DNA of 64,000 nt from Serratia quinivorans (GTDB taxonomy: Bacteria > Pseudomonadota > Gammaproteobacteria > Enterobacterales > Enterobacteriaceae). Shown piece after piece: positions 49,002 to 58,009 of the stretch; the first letter of the stretch is position 1, and each line of letters opens with the position of its first letter. Position numbers and translations under genes: made by a program. The notes under the pieces were generated by a model. That model saw only the letters and a list, made by a program, of their open reading frames with translations. It made no database searches and was not told the origin of the DNA. The DNA is taken from assembly GCF_946227985.1 (NCBI RefSeq), contig NZ_CAMKGL010000014.1:62001-126000 (forward strand), given 5' to 3'.

Positions 49002-49775
49002 CTACCGATCGGCGATGACAACCTCCACGCCCAACTCGGTTAACGCCCACTCGTAATCGTCCGGAAGAAGGCTGTCGGTAATCAGCCGATGAATTTGTCC
49101 GGCTTCGCGAATCATGCAAAAGCTCTTGCGACCAAACTTGCTGGCATCCGCCACGGCGATGATCTCGCGCGCCACCTCACACATCACGCGATTGAGGTGG
49201 GCCTCACCGGGGTGAGGCGTGGTGATACCGGCAACCAGATCGAAACCGTCGACGCCCAAAAACAGTTTGTCGAAGCGGTACTGGCGCAATTGCTGCTCGG
49301 CAGCCGGACCGTAGAGCGAGTAGGAGTTACGGCGCACGCTGCCGCCCAACACCATCACCTCCACCCCATCGTTACCTGAAAGCTCATAGGCAATGTTCAG
49401 CGCATTGGTCATCACCACCAGATCGCGTCGTCCCTTGAGGAACGGCACTATCTGGGTAGTGGTGGAACCGGAATCGAGGATCAGCGCATCGCCATCACGC
49501 ACATAGCTTGCCGCTACGCTTGCGATCTGCGACTTCACGTCGCGGTTTAACCGCCCTTTGTCATGCAACGGGCGATCAAAGGCAAATTGCTGATTGAGCA
49601 TCGCGCCGCCATAAGCTCGCAGCGCACACCCTTTTCGTTCCAGAAAGCGCAGATCGTTGCGGATCGTCACCGTGGATACTGCAAACTGTTTGCTGAGCTG
49701 CTCCACGCGCACGCTACCGTGCTCGCATAACAAGTCGATAATGTGTTCACGTCGCTTTGCGGTATTCACTGGCAT
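49002..49775 (-). CDS. agaR: DeoR-family regulator of the aga-like operon (AgaR-like)
   Basis: 257 residues. The N-terminal DeoR HTH is TAKRREHIIDLLCEHGSVRVEQLSKQFAVSTVTIRNDLRFLE. The C-terminal sugar-phosphate sensor domain has LILDSGSTTTQI, LGGSVRRNSYSLYGP and VADASKFGRKSF, typical of DeoR-family sugar-phosphate binding. It is the first gene of the transcription unit, unlike E. coli where agaR is separate. GAAA-type repeats upstream are its likely operators, with sugar phosphate as inducer. Confidence 0.88.
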   Translation of the reverse strand: MPVNTAKRREHIIDLLCEHGSVRVEQLSKQFAVSTVTIRNDLRFLERKGCALRAYGGAMLNQQFAFDRPLHDKGRLNRDVKSQIASVAASYVRDGDALILDSGSTTTQIVPFLKGRRDLVVMTNALNIAYELSGNDGVEVMVLGGSVRRNSYSLYGPAAEQQLRQYRFDKLFLGVDGFDLVAGITTPHPGEAHLNRVMCEVAREIIAVADASKFGRKSFCMIREAGQIHRLITDSLLPDDYEWALTELGVEVVIADR

Positions 49776-49844
49776 GAGCTGCGGTCCTCAGGTTTCCGGC
49801 CGGGCCGGGGAGAAGATGGCTTTCGCTCTACTGCGCTGGCATTA

Positions 49845-49975
49845 CAGCAAAGCGAAAGCAATGAAATTGTGATCAGGGTTACAGCGCTGTTTTAGCAGAA
49901 AAAGGGGCTAAAAACCTTTCGCATCGAAATGAAGTGAAAATATTAAGCGGCAGTGAAAGGCAAAGTGAAATCTCA
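49845..49975 (-). promoter_or_regulatory. Putative AgaR operators and CRP site upstream of agaR
   Basis: Pairs of GAAA words 9-12 bp apart occur three times: GCGAAAGCAATGAAA around 49,852-49,866, CGAAATGAAGTGAAA around 49,925-49,939 and GTGAAAGGCAAAGTGAAA around 49,953-49,970. Read on the other strand they resemble the TTTC repeats bound by AgaR. A CRP-like half-site pair (GTGA-N6-TTAC) lies at 49,869-49,882. About 90-200 bp upstream of the agaR start. Binding is inferred. Confidence 0.5.
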
Positions 49976-50070
49976 GGGCGGGCGCGGTTGCCGGGATGCA
50001 GCTCCCAAAGCGCAGCAGCAAACGAAAGCGGTGACTTTGCGGGCCGGCTGGCCGACTTTTAGTTCATCAG

Positions 50071-50084
50071 GTGATCGGGATCAC
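50071..50084. promoter_or_regulatory. CRP-like site between agaR and the CynX-like gene
   Basis: GTGA-N6-TCAC matches the CRP core dyad. It lies 206 bp before the exporter start and about 300 bp from agaR. The rest of the 514-bp gap (49,776-50,289) holds no gene I can support. Confidence 0.45.
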
Positions 50085-50289
50085 ATAACAGCAATTATCC
50101 CCTCCCGGCATTGTGTCGCAGACGCCGAAATGGCGCATTTGTCGCAAAACCTGCCCCTTGTCAGGCCAGGGGTTCTTCCCTACACTTGCGCGCAGATATC
50201 GGCCCCCTGCCGGTACGTAAGCGTTAACGTCAATCAACGCATCATGCCATGCAGTATTGATTGACTGCCTGCCCTGGTGCGAGGAACCA

Positions 50290-51510
50290 ATGCCCCAATC
50301 TGCCTTACCCCCAACGCCTGCTCCCCTAAAACGCAGCCGTTTACGCCATCCATTATTACTGGTCACCGGCATTATGCTGGTCGCGGCCAACCTGCGCGCC
50401 GCGCTAACCAGCGTCGGGCCGTTACTGGAACAGATCCAGCAGCAGTTGTTGCTGTCCGCCACCTCGGCCGGTCTGCTTAACTCGCTGCCGTTGATTCTGT
50501 TTGCCGTGCTGTCGCCGATGACGCCCGGCCTGGCCAAACGCATGGGGATTGAACGCACGCTGGGTATGGCGCTGCTGCTGCTGGTGATTGGCATCGCGCT
50601 GCGTTCCCTGCCGCAACCCGGCATGCTTTGGCTGGGCACTGTCCTGATCGGCGCGGCCATCGCCTTTGCCAACGTGGTCTTACCGACGCTGGTGAAACGC
50701 GACTTTCCAGGTCGGGCCGCCGCGATGATTGCCGGTTACGCGGCGGTGATGTCACTGGTGGCCGCTACCGCCTCGGGTCTGGCGGTGCCGCTGGCAGCGC
50801 TAAATGGCCTCGGCTGGCGTTTTTCCCTGCTGTGCTGGAGCCTGCCTGCGTTACTGGCGCTGATGGTCTGGCTGCCCCAGTTGCGCCGCCCAGCCACTTC
50901 AGCGAGCGCTGATGCCCCCGGAGTTCAGTCTGCGCCGTCCCGTTCCCCCTGGGGCAGTGCGCTCGGTTGGCAGGTGGCGCTGTTTATGGGCTTACAGTCC
51001 ATTACCTTCTATACCATTATCGGCTGGTTTAGCGCCTTCGCCGCCAGCCATGGCACCTCGCCACAGCAGGCGGGTTTTGAGCTGTTTATCTATCAGGTAG
51101 TGGCCATCGCCGCCAACTTTGTGATGGTGTTTATTCTGCCGCGCGCACGCGATCAGCGAGCTATCGCGCTGTGCAGTTCACTGCTGATTTTTACCGGCGT
51201 CGCCGGGCTGCTGCTGCTGCCGGCCTATTCTCTGATATGGTTGATTTTTGCCGGTCTGGGGGCGGGAAGTTCGTTGGTACTGGCGCTGTCGTTCTTTGGC
51301 CTGCGCAGCAGCCATCATCACCAGGCCACCCAACTGTCAGGCATGGCGCAATCGGTAGGCTATTTGCTGGCCGCGCTGGGGCCAACGCTGTTCGGCCTGT
51401 TACATGACCTGACTCAGGGCTGGCAGTTGCCGCTGACCATTCTGTTGGGCCTTACGCTGCTGCAGATGCTGTTCGGCATATTGGCCGGGCGCAATCGGGT
51501 TATTCGTTAA
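50290..51510 (+). CDS. CynX/NimT-family MFS transporter
   Basis: 406 residues with twelve predicted membrane helices. The N-terminal LLVTGIMLVAANLRAALTSVGPLL is diagnostic of the CynX/NimT family, and GTVLIGAAIAFANVVLPTLVKRDFPGRAA matches motif regions of the group. Known members export cyanate or small aromatic and nitroimidazole compounds; the substrate here is unknown. Start at 50,290 follows GAGGA; an upstream TTG/ATG at 50,257 is less likely. Its 3' end overlaps the convergent small gene by 11 nt. Confidence 0.87.
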   Translation: MPQSALPPTPAPLKRSRLRHPLLLVTGIMLVAANLRAALTSVGPLLEQIQQQLLLSATSAGLLNSLPLILFAVLSPMTPGLAKRMGIERTLGMALLLLVIGIALRSLPQPGMLWLGTVLIGAAIAFANVVLPTLVKRDFPGRAAAMIAGYAAVMSLVAATASGLAVPLAALNGLGWRFSLLCWSLPALLALMVWLPQLRRPATSASADAPGVQSAPSRSPWGSALGWQVALFMGLQSITFYTIIGWFSAFAASHGTSPQQAGFELFIYQVVAIAANFVMVFILPRARDQRAIALCSSLLIFTGVAGLLLLPAYSLIWLIFAGLGAGSSLVLALSFFGLRSSHHHQATQLSGMAQSVGYLLAALGPTLFGLLHDLTQGWQLPLTILLGLTLLQMLFGILAGRNRVIR

Positions 51511-51673
51511 CGCCGGGCCGGGTGGCCGGTTTCGGTACGGGTTCCGTGGCATCGTTCTGCCAGAGATCGTTGATAAAATCCCGTTGTTGTCGGGTTAACT
51601 GCCATGAAGGGGGGATCTTGACCGGGCTGTCATCCCGGGCGCCCCCTTTCTTCTTTACGCGTTTTTTGTCCAT
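51500..51673 (-). CDS. Small hypothetical protein, possibly YciX-like
   Basis: 57 residues from the ATG at 51,673, which has AGGA 9 nt upstream. Very basic N-terminus (MDKKRVKKKGGARDD), then a compact motif IPPSWQLTRQQRDFINDLWQNDA and an acidic/proline tail. It follows the YmiA-like gene by 11 nt. In E. coli ymiA is followed by yciX, which suggests but does not prove identity. A longer frame starting at 51,760 would read through the upstream small gene and is not favoured. Confidence 0.6.
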   Translation of the reverse strand: MDKKRVKKKGGARDDSPVKIPPSWQLTRQQRDFINDLWQNDATEPVPKPATRPGVNE

Positions 51674-51684
51674 CGATTTGTTTC

Positions 51685-51798
51685 CTAAATAAGCAGCCAA
51701 TAAATCACGGCGGCGACGGCCAGCCAAAACACCCCGCAGCCGATAAATACGCACAGCCAAGCTTTACGTTTGATATCCGCGTCATCCTTGCTTATCAC
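51685..51798 (-). CDS. ymiA: YmiA-family small membrane protein (37 aa, GTG start)
   Basis: 37 residues with GTG start at 51,798 and GAGG 5 nt upstream. Sequence: a short charged head with KRKAWLCVFIGCGVFWLAV, then a single transmembrane segment ending WLLI. It matches the E. coli YmiA core KRKAWLAVFLGSALFWVVVA closely in pattern. It is too short for usual gene calling. YmiA has no known function. It is the first gene of a two-gene unit with the 57-residue protein and is preceded by an inverted repeat at 51,838-51,864. Confidence 0.75.
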   Translation of the reverse strand: MISKDDADIKRKAWLCVFIGCGVFWLAVAAVIYWLLI

Positions 51799-51837
51799 AG
51801 CCGCCTCATCTAATAGATTAAACTAATCAAAATTCAA

Positions 51838-51864
51838 TTATTGATCTATTTAAACGATCAATAA
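51838..51864. promoter_or_regulatory. Perfect inverted repeat upstream of the YmiA-like gene
   Basis: 9-bp arms TTATTGATC and GATCAATAA around an AT-rich 9-nt spacer, 40 bp upstream of the small-gene start. It could be an operator. The remainder of the 402-bp AT-rich gap (51,799-52,200) shows no gene. Confidence 0.45.
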
Positions 51865-52164
51865 AGAGGTTTATTCCTATGGATATTTAAAAAATATCTG
51901 CTAGTCATGTACCTAAAGCCAGGTGCAGGGTAGAAAAACAGCAGGATTAGTCAGGTCATTGGCGCCAGATTTGGGGTGGATTAATCGACAAGCAGCAGTG
52001 TGGCATAAGCGGATAGATCAAAATTAAACCACTACTCAATAAATCAAAACACAATTAATCAACATTACTTAAGTTAAATTGGCAACGGTTTAGGCTGGGG
52101 GGCGATCCTGAAGTGCGGGGATATGCTGATTTTAGCGGATAGCGCCATGTGGGAAGAATGGATC

Positions 52165-52190
52165 ACCCAGCCCAATAGTGCAGGCCGGGT
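52165..52190 (-). terminator. Terminator-like hairpin after yojI
   Basis: On the minus strand ACCCGGCC pairs with GGCTGGGT (one G-U wobble) around a 10-nt loop, starting 11 nt after the yojI stop. Only a weak T-rich stretch follows. Confidence 0.5.
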
Positions 52191-52200
52191 GATATTAATA

Positions 52201-53853
52201 TCAGTCAATCTGCGAAACCGAGTCCTTGCTGGCACGTTCACGCTCACTGCCGGTCAACTCGCTGAGTCGCCCGTCACGCATTTGCAGCAGCCGATCGGCA
52301 TGTTCGAAGTAATGGTCGTCATGGCTGATAGCGAATACCGTTTTGCCCAAAGCGCGTAACTGCGGTAGCAGTTCACGATAGAATATTCGGCGAAATTGCG
52401 GATCCTGATCCGCCGCCCATTCGTCCAATAGCAAAATATCCCGCTGCTCTGCCACCGCCAGCAACAGTGCCAGACGCTTGCGCTGCCCCTGCGACAGCTG
52501 CGGATTAGTTACCCGCAGGCCGTCGAATTGTAATTTGCTTTTCATGTTCAATCGGTTAAGCCAGCTTTCCACCAGTTCGGCATCCGGCTGTTCACCTTCA
52601 GGCCCCTGCAAATGGTGGAACGGGTGAAAGTCGGTAAAAATGGCGGAAAACAAGCGGCGATAGTCGGGCATATCAGCCGCAGTTTGTACAATGCCATCCA
52701 GCAAGATTTGTCCACTGACCGGCTGATATAACCCGGTCAGCAGCATCGCCAGCGTCGACTTCCCACTGCCGTTACCACCAATCAGGAAGACCAGTTCACC
52801 ACGTTGCAACCTCAGGTCGATCGGCCCAACGGCAAACCCCGTTTTTTGCTCCGTCGCGCCATAGTGGAACATCACATCGCGCAGCTCCAGGGTTTGCCAG
52901 GCTTTGGCCGCTGCCGCAGGAAACTCGGGTTGATAATCGGCAAGCCGCAGTGCTTTGACCTTGCCGAAGGCAACTTCGGCACCGATCAGCGTCGGGAATG
53001 CCCCCACCGCCTGCAGTAACGGGGTACGCAGGAACAGCAACGTCAGCGAGTAGGTTGCCGCGACGGTGGTATCGGCCCAGCCCAGGCTGTTGGCCATATA
53101 AAACACCAAACCAATCGCACCCAGCATCATGATATTCGACCAGTTCACCGCACTGAGATGGTAGGTATCGGCGCGGATAATCTGCCGTCGATAATCTTCT
53201 GCATCCGGCTGATAGGCCTGCCGGTACAGCGCTTTTGCACGATCGCGGTTCAATGCCAACTCTTTACGGCCGTCAATCGCAGACTGATAGTGTTCATAGA
53301 GGCGCTCTTCGGCCTCACGCACGCTGGTTAAATGACGATATACCCGCGATACCAGGCACCCGCTGCCAAATACCGTCACGGCGACCCAAACCGCGGTGAC
53401 TGCCAGCATCTGCGGAGATAGCCAGCCCAGATAGGCCGCCGACCCCAGCGTCAGTATCACCCCTTGCACCAACTCTGGCAGGCGAACAAAGGCAATGGTG
53501 ATATTTCGTATATCACTGGCCAGGCTTGCCAACAGCGATGCGCTGCCCAACTGCTCTATCCGCTCGATATCGGTGTCCAGGATCTGCTTCACCAGTTGGC
53601 CGCGCAGTCGGAACACAAAATGGTGGCCGAGCGTTGTCAGCGCCAGCTGAGAACCCAGCGTGACCGCCATCAGCAACGCCAGCAGCCCGAGGAACTCCGG
53701 CAATACGGCCAGCGGATTGCCCGCCACCGTCATCAGCCGCAAATTTATAAAGGCGATGATGCCTATACCCAGTGCCGCACTGGCCATGGTCAACGCCATT
53801 ACCGCCAGAAACGGCCAGCGATACTGGCGGTAAACCACCCGTAGCAACTCCAT
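52201..53853 (-). CDS. yojI: ABC transporter ATP-binding/permease protein YojI (cyclic-peptide exporter family)
   Basis: 550 residues (E. coli YojI 547), starting [15 protein letters not shown] like the E. coli protein. Membrane domain with about six helices, including [15 protein letters not shown] and [31 protein letters not shown]. ATPase domain with Walker [10 protein letters not shown], signature LSQGQRKR, Walker [14 protein letters not shown] and His switch [10 protein letters not shown]. coli YojI exports microcin J25 with TolC; relatives such as SyrD and PvdE export non-ribosomal peptides and siderophore precursors. A Fur-box-like sequence precedes it. Divergent from a LysR gene. Confidence 0.95.
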   Translation of the reverse strand: MELLRVVYRQYRWPFLAVMALTMASAALGIGIIAFINLRLMTVAGNPLAVLPEFLGLLALLMAVTLGSQLALTTLGHHFVFRLRGQLVKQILDTDIERIEQLGSASLLASLASDIRNITIAFVRLPELVQGVILTLGSAAYLGWLSPQMLAVTAVWVAVTVFGSGCLVSRVYRHLTSVREAEERLYEHYQSAIDGRKELALNRDRAKALYRQAYQPDAEDYRRQIIRADTYHLSAVNWSNIMMLGAIGLVFYMANSLGWADTTVAATYSLTLLFLRTPLLQAVGAFPTLIGAEVAFGKVKALRLADYQPEFPAAAAKAWQTLELRDVMFHYGATEQKTGFAVGPIDLRLQRGELVFLIGGNGSGKSTLAMLLTGLYQPVSGQILLDGIVQTAADMPDYRRLFSAIFTDFHPFHHLQGPEGEQPDAELVESWLNRLNMKSKLQFDGLRVTNPQLSQGQRKRLALLLAVAEQRDILLLDEWAADQDPQFRRIFYRELLPQLRALGKTVFAISHDDHYFEHADRLLQMRDGRLSELTGSERERASKDSVSQID

Positions 53854-53909
53854 GAAAAACCCTTAACCTGAAATCTTGAGATGGTTGGCATTGTAAGCGG
53901 CCAAAAAGT

Positions 53910-53931
53910 GATATCAATAATAATTCTCATT
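53910..53931 (-). promoter_or_regulatory. Fur-box-like sequence upstream of yojI
   Basis: GATATCAATAATAATTCTCATT. Its first 19 bases match the Fur consensus GATAATGATAATCATTATC at 14 of 19 positions in the 6-6-1-6 arrangement. It lies 57 bp upstream of the yojI start, a normal promoter distance, in an AT-rich patch. Binding is inferred. Confidence 0.55.
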
Positions 53932-54006
53932 TTGTCGCCGACGTTTGCTTCCTGACCCTGAGGATTTACACTGGCGATTACTCCGGGACGAGGAAAACAC
54001 CCACCG

Positions 54007-54927
54007 ATGTTGCCCACACATGAATATGCCAACGACCTGATCCTGTTCGCCCTGATTGTTGACTGCGGTTCTTTCAGCAAAGCCGCTGAAACCGCCGGTA
54101 TCACCAGCTCGGTGGTCAGCAAGCGCATCGGTCGCCTGGAAAAGTCCCTCGGCGCACGCCTGCTGTACCGCACCACCCGCAGCCTGACGCTCACCGAAAA
54201 CGGCCAAAGCCTGTACCGCCAGGCCAAAGAAATTAGCGCAAAAACTCAGGAAGCCCTGAACGTCATCAGTGAAAACAGCGATGAACTGACGGGCATCATC
54301 CGCATGTCGGTGCCGACCATTTCAGGGGAATTGTTGTTAAGTGAAAGCGTGGCGGAATTTTGTGCCCTTCACCCGAACCTGAAGGTGGAAATGCGGCTGG
54401 AAAATCGCTTCGCCGATTTGGTCAACGAAGGGATCGATCTGGCGATCCGCACCGGCACCCTGCCTGATTCCAGCCTGATCGCCCGTCCGATCCTGAACTC
54501 CCGCTGGGTGATCGTTTGCTCGCCCGGCTATCTGCAACAATATTCTGAACCGCAGTCAGCCGGCGACCTGCTCAAGCATAACTGCCTGACCTATACCTAT
54601 CAGGAAAGTGGCACCGACAACTGGCTGATGAAGCAGCCGGGCAGCAACGAGATTTACGAACTGCAGGTCAAGGGTAATCTGTCCGCCAATAACGCCAGGG
54701 CGATCCGCAAAGCGGTGATCGGCGGTTATGGCATTGCCATGGTGCCCCGCTGCATGGTGTACGAGGATTTACAGGAAGGCACCATGGTGGAGGTTTTGAG
54801 CGGCCACTGTGGCAAGGTATTAGGCGTTTATGCGGTTTACCCTTACACCCGCAATTTGCCGTTAAAGACCCGTTTATTGACCGAACATATCATCACCGCC
54901 TACCAAAATATCAGCCATTATTTTTGA
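54007..54927 (+). CDS. LysR-family transcriptional regulator
   Basis: 306 residues. HTH FSKAAETAGITSSVVSKRIGRLEKSLGARLLYRTTRSLTLTENG is of the CrgA-like LysR type. The effector domain has GIIRMSVPTISGELLLSESVAEFCALHPNLKVE and a glycine-rich IGGYGIAMVPR. Divergent from yojI with 153 bp between starts, and 350 bp upstream of lldD on the same strand. Either gene could be its target. Confidence 0.87.
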   Translation: MLPTHEYANDLILFALIVDCGSFSKAAETAGITSSVVSKRIGRLEKSLGARLLYRTTRSLTLTENGQSLYRQAKEISAKTQEALNVISENSDELTGIIRMSVPTISGELLLSESVAEFCALHPNLKVEMRLENRFADLVNEGIDLAIRTGTLPDSSLIARPILNSRWVIVCSPGYLQQYSEPQSAGDLLKHNCLTYTYQESGTDNWLMKQPGSNEIYELQVKGNLSANNARAIRKAVIGGYGIAMVPRCMVYEDLQEGTMVEVLSGHCGKVLGVYAVYPYTRNLPLKTRLLTEHIITAYQNISHYF

Positions 54928-55277
54928 ATCTGATCGCAGTATTCCCGTTAAAGGCTATCCGCCAGCCGCGGGATTAGGTGATTTTCAGACATACACTCTG
55001 GCCAATTCATGCCTAATCACTGTATTCCCTCGCCTCACAGGGGATAGTTAACCAACTAATCCATTGATTATAAAAACAATAAATGTCATTCCTTTGCTAC
55101 CGCCATGTCATTATTTCGCTTGAGAACGCTCTCTTGCTGAAAACAGGGCATAGAACCCCGTCGGCTATTGTGCTTAGAATAAAAGCATCCTGGTTATTAA
55201 CCTTTTCGCTACATCTCCGACCGGCATTAGCACCTAGCGTGACCTCATTACCGGCCTTCATCGTAGAGAGCAAAAAT
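54928..55277 (+). other. Upstream region of lldD
   Basis: 350 bp without a supported gene; an open frame from 55,083 runs into lldD but the upstream part has no homology. An inverted repeat with 7-bp arms (GATTAGG at 54,972-54,978 and CCTAATC at 55,012-55,018) may be a LysR-type site. The lldD promoter should lie here. Confidence 0.4.
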
Positions 55278-56420
55278 ATGATCATCTCCGCTTCAACCGA
55301 TTACCGGGCCGCCGCACAGGCTAAACTCCCGCCTTTTCTGTTCCACTATATTGACGGCGGGGCCTACGCGGAACACACCCTACGGCGCAACACGGAAGAC
55401 CTGGCGGGCATCGCGCTACGCCAGCGCATACTGCGCAATATGTCCGACCTCAGCCTGGAAACCAGCCTGTTCGGTGAAAAACTGGCGATGCCGGTGATCC
55501 TCGGCCCGGTCGGGTTGACCGGTATGTACGCCCGCCGCGGTGAGGTTCAGGCTGCTAAAGCCGCCGCACAGAAAGGCATTCCTTTTACCCTGTCGACGGT
55601 CTCGGTTTGCCCGATAGAAGAAGTGGCACCGGCAATCGATCGGCCGATGTGGTTCCAACTGTACGTCTTGAAAGACAGGGGTTTCATGCGCAATGCGCTG
55701 GAGCGCGCCAAAGCCGCCGGGGTGACGACCCTGGTATTCACCGTCGATATGCCGGTCCCTGGCGCGCGATACCGCGACGCCCACTCCGGCATGAGTGGCC
55801 CCAATGCCGCCGCGCGCCGCATACTGCAGGCGGTGACCCATCCGCAGTGGGCCTGGGATGTTGGGTTGTGTGGTAAACCGCACGATCTGGGTAATGTTTC
55901 GGCCTATCGCGGCAAACCCACCAGCCTGGAAGACTATATCGGCTGGCTGGGTACCAACTTCGATCCCTCAATTTCCTGGAAGGATCTGGACTGGATCCGC
56001 GAGTTCTGGCAAGGCCCAATGATCATCAAAGGTATTTTGGATCCGGAAGACGCCCGGGATGCGGTGCGTTTTGGTGCCGATGGCATTGTGGTGTCCAACC
56101 ACGGTGGCCGCCAGCTGGACGGCGTATTGTCCACTGCCCATGCGTTGCCGGCGATTGCCGAGGCGGTGAAGGGCGATATCACCCTGCTGGCCGACTCTGG
56201 CATTCGCAGCGGGTTGGACGTGGTGCGTATGATCGCTCTGGGTGCCGACGGCGTGCTGCTGGGTCGCGCCTTTGCCTATGCGCTGGCCGCCGCCGGGCAG
56301 GCCGGTGTCGCCAACCTGCTCGAGCTGATCGATAAAGAAATGCGCGTTGCCATGACGCTGATCGGCGCGAAAACCATTGCAGATATCAACGCCGACTCGC
56401 TGGTGCAGGAGCTGCGTTAA
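55278..56420 (+). CDS. lldD: L-lactate dehydrogenase (quinone) LldD
   Basis: FMN-dependent membrane-associated enzyme oxidising L-lactate to pyruvate with electrons passed to quinone, for aerobic growth on lactate. 380 residues starting [14 protein letters not shown], close to E. coli LldD (396), with a shorter C-terminus. FMN-site motifs are [13 protein letters not shown] and [12 protein letters not shown], and the catalytic His275 is in [12 protein letters not shown], followed by [20 protein letters not shown]. In E. coli it is in lldPRD; here it stands alone without permease or LldR, flanked by two LysR genes. Start at 55,278 with GAGAG upstream. Confidence 0.95.
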   Translation: MIISASTDYRAAAQAKLPPFLFHYIDGGAYAEHTLRRNTEDLAGIALRQRILRNMSDLSLETSLFGEKLAMPVILGPVGLTGMYARRGEVQAAKAAAQKGIPFTLSTVSVCPIEEVAPAIDRPMWFQLYVLKDRGFMRNALERAKAAGVTTLVFTVDMPVPGARYRDAHSGMSGPNAAARRILQAVTHPQWAWDVGLCGKPHDLGNVSAYRGKPTSLEDYIGWLGTNFDPSISWKDLDWIREFWQGPMIIKGILDPEDARDAVRFGADGIVVSNHGGRQLDGVLSTAHALPAIAEAVKGDITLLADSGIRSGLDVVRMIALGADGVLLGRAFAYALAAAGQAGVANLLELIDKEMRVAMTLIGAKTIADINADSLVQELR

Positions 56421-56440
56421 TCACATCGTTCTGATCATTA

Positions 56441-56476
56441 GCGTTACCATTGCGCCAACCTTGGTGGGGGTAACGC
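56441..56476. terminator. Hairpin between convergent lldD and LysR gene
   Basis: 8-bp stem (GCGTTACC and GGTAACGC) with a nested CCAA/TTGG inside, in the 63-bp gap between convergent genes. No strong T tract. Confidence 0.5.
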
Positions 56477-56483
56477 GGGTAAT

Positions 56484-57434
56484 TCAGCATCCGGCAGACG
56501 AAAAGCCTTCGGCAAAGGCACTGCGCAGATAACGGCTGAATTCCGTCACCGCCCGCGAGACCTGAGGCGCATAAGGGCGTACCACATAAAGGCCGTCAGC
56601 AAAGGCATCGATCGGCCGCCAGGCCGGTAACACCTCGATCAACCTGCCGTCCGTCAATGCCTGCTGCGCACTAAAGTCCGGCAACAGGGCGATGCCCAAA
56701 CCTTCCGCTGCCGCATCACGTATCGACTCGCTGTTATTGGTAGCAAACGGGCCACTGACCGGTACCCGAATTTTTTCTGTCTTGCCCTCTGCTGCCTGTT
56801 TGGCGACAAAGCTCCAGCTCGGTGACTCACTGCTGCGGGGATAATAAAGACACTGATGCCGTTGCAGATCGGCCGGTGAAACCGGCATGCCTTGCCGTTG
56901 CACATAGTCCGCCGACGCCACCGCCAAGGTGGCGGTTGGGCAAAGTCGCCAGGCAACGTGGGTATCGGGCAGGTTGTCACTGTGGCGGATCGCCAAATCG
57001 AACCCTTCGCTGGTTAAGGACACCAGTCGATCGGACACCTCAAGCTGTACCCGCACCTCTGGGTTGGCACGCAGAAAACCGGTAATGCGCGGCACCAACT
57101 GCTGGCGGGCAAATGCCACCGGTGCCGTCACCCGCACCGAGCCACGCAGCGGCCCGGTCGAATCGCAAATGCCGGAAAAACTCTGCTTTATTTGCGCGAA
57201 AGGCTGGCGCAGTTCTTCCACCAACCGCAGCCCGGCATCGGTCAGCCTGACGCTGCGGGTAGTGCGCTGCACCAACGGCACCCCGGCCAGCGTTTCAATC
57301 TCTTTGATTTTTTGACTCATCGCCGCTTTGCTGACATCCAGCCGCTCCGCCGCACGGGTAAAACTCCCCTGCTCGGCCAGCACGGTGAGCCAGTGCAAAT
57401 GGGTCCACAGGGTTTCTACATTGGGATTTTTCAT
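56484..57434 (-). CDS. LysR-family transcriptional regulator
   Basis: 316 residues. HTH SFTRAAERLDVSKAAMSQKIKEIETLAGVPLVQRTTRSVRLTDAG. The effector domain includes GSVRVTAPVAFARQQLVPRITGFLRANPEVRVQLE and DAAAEGLGIALLPDF. Divergent from the tautomerase gene with 140 bp between starts, so that gene is the probable target. Convergent with lldD. The effector is unknown. Confidence 0.88.
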   Translation of the reverse strand: MKNPNVETLWTHLHWLTVLAEQGSFTRAAERLDVSKAAMSQKIKEIETLAGVPLVQRTTRSVRLTDAGLRLVEELRQPFAQIKQSFSGICDSTGPLRGSVRVTAPVAFARQQLVPRITGFLRANPEVRVQLEVSDRLVSLTSEGFDLAIRHSDNLPDTHVAWRLCPTATLAVASADYVQRQGMPVSPADLQRHQCLYYPRSSESPSWSFVAKQAAEGKTEKIRVPVSGPFATNNSESIRDAAAEGLGIALLPDFSAQQALTDGRLIEVLPAWRPIDAFADGLYVVRPYAPQVSRAVTEFSRYLRSAFAEGFSSAGC

Positions 57435-57574
57435 CGTCGACTGTTCATTTTTATAAACAATGAGTTCAAGTATAGCGCTTCTTCCCGCACTGGTGGCTAG
57501 CTAAGATAAGCTCTCCAGGGCGAAGATAACTCGCTGCCTCACGTTGAGATTAACCCACTGACAGGATTATAAAA

Positions 57575-57964
57575 ATGCCATTACTTATCTTTGAAGTCAT
57601 AGAGGGCCGCAGCGAAGCCGAACTGAAGACCCTGCTCGATGCCGCCCACCGTGCGGTGCTCAGCGCCTTTGAAGTCCCGCCGCGTGACAGGTACCAGATT
57701 GTTCATGAAAACAAAGCTCACCACATGGTGATTGAAGACACCGGCCTTAACCTGACTCGCACCCGCGATTTGGTGGTAGTACGGGTGATTACCAGCCCGC
57801 GGCCCGAGGAGCAGAAACAGCGGTTTTATGCCGATCTCAGCCGTGAGCTGAAGGAGAGTTGTGGGATTGAAGGCAGTGACCTGATGGTGTCTGTCACCAC
57901 TAACGGCAAAGGTGACTGGAGTTTCGCTAACGGCGTGGCACAGTACCTGACCGGCGATCTTTAA
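57575..57964 (+). CDS. Tautomerase-family protein
   Basis: 129 residues. The catalytic N-terminal Pro would be exposed after Met removal (MPLLIFEVIEGRSEAELKTLL), the hallmark of the 4-oxalocrotonate tautomerase superfamily. The length and the two-repeat layout (first unit about 1-60, second about 70-129 with VVVRVITSPRPEEQKQRFYADLSRELKE) suit the longer malonate-semialdehyde decarboxylase/tautomerase group. The substrate is unknown. It is probably controlled by the divergent LysR and ends at a hairpin. Confidence 0.85.
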   Translation: MPLLIFEVIEGRSEAELKTLLDAAHRAVLSAFEVPPRDRYQIVHENKAHHMVIEDTGLNLTRTRDLVVVRVITSPRPEEQKQRFYADLSRELKESCGIEGSDLMVSVTTNGKGDWSFANGVAQYLTGDL

Positions 57965-57973
57965 CCGGCGGTT

Positions 57974-57999
57974 CCCCAGGCGCTATCTCCCGCCTGGGG
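57974..57999. terminator. Hairpin between tautomerase gene and convergent ABC exporter
   Basis: Perfect 9-bp stem (CCCCAGGCG and CGCCTGGGG, 8-nt loop) in the 45-bp gap between convergent genes, without a strong T tract. Confidence 0.65.
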
Positions 58000-58009
58000 T
58001 TCAATGCCC

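Noticed and set aside
55083-55277. Upstream extension of lldD
   Set aside because: LldD proteins start MIISA; the extra 65 codons have no likeness to the family and cover the promoter region.
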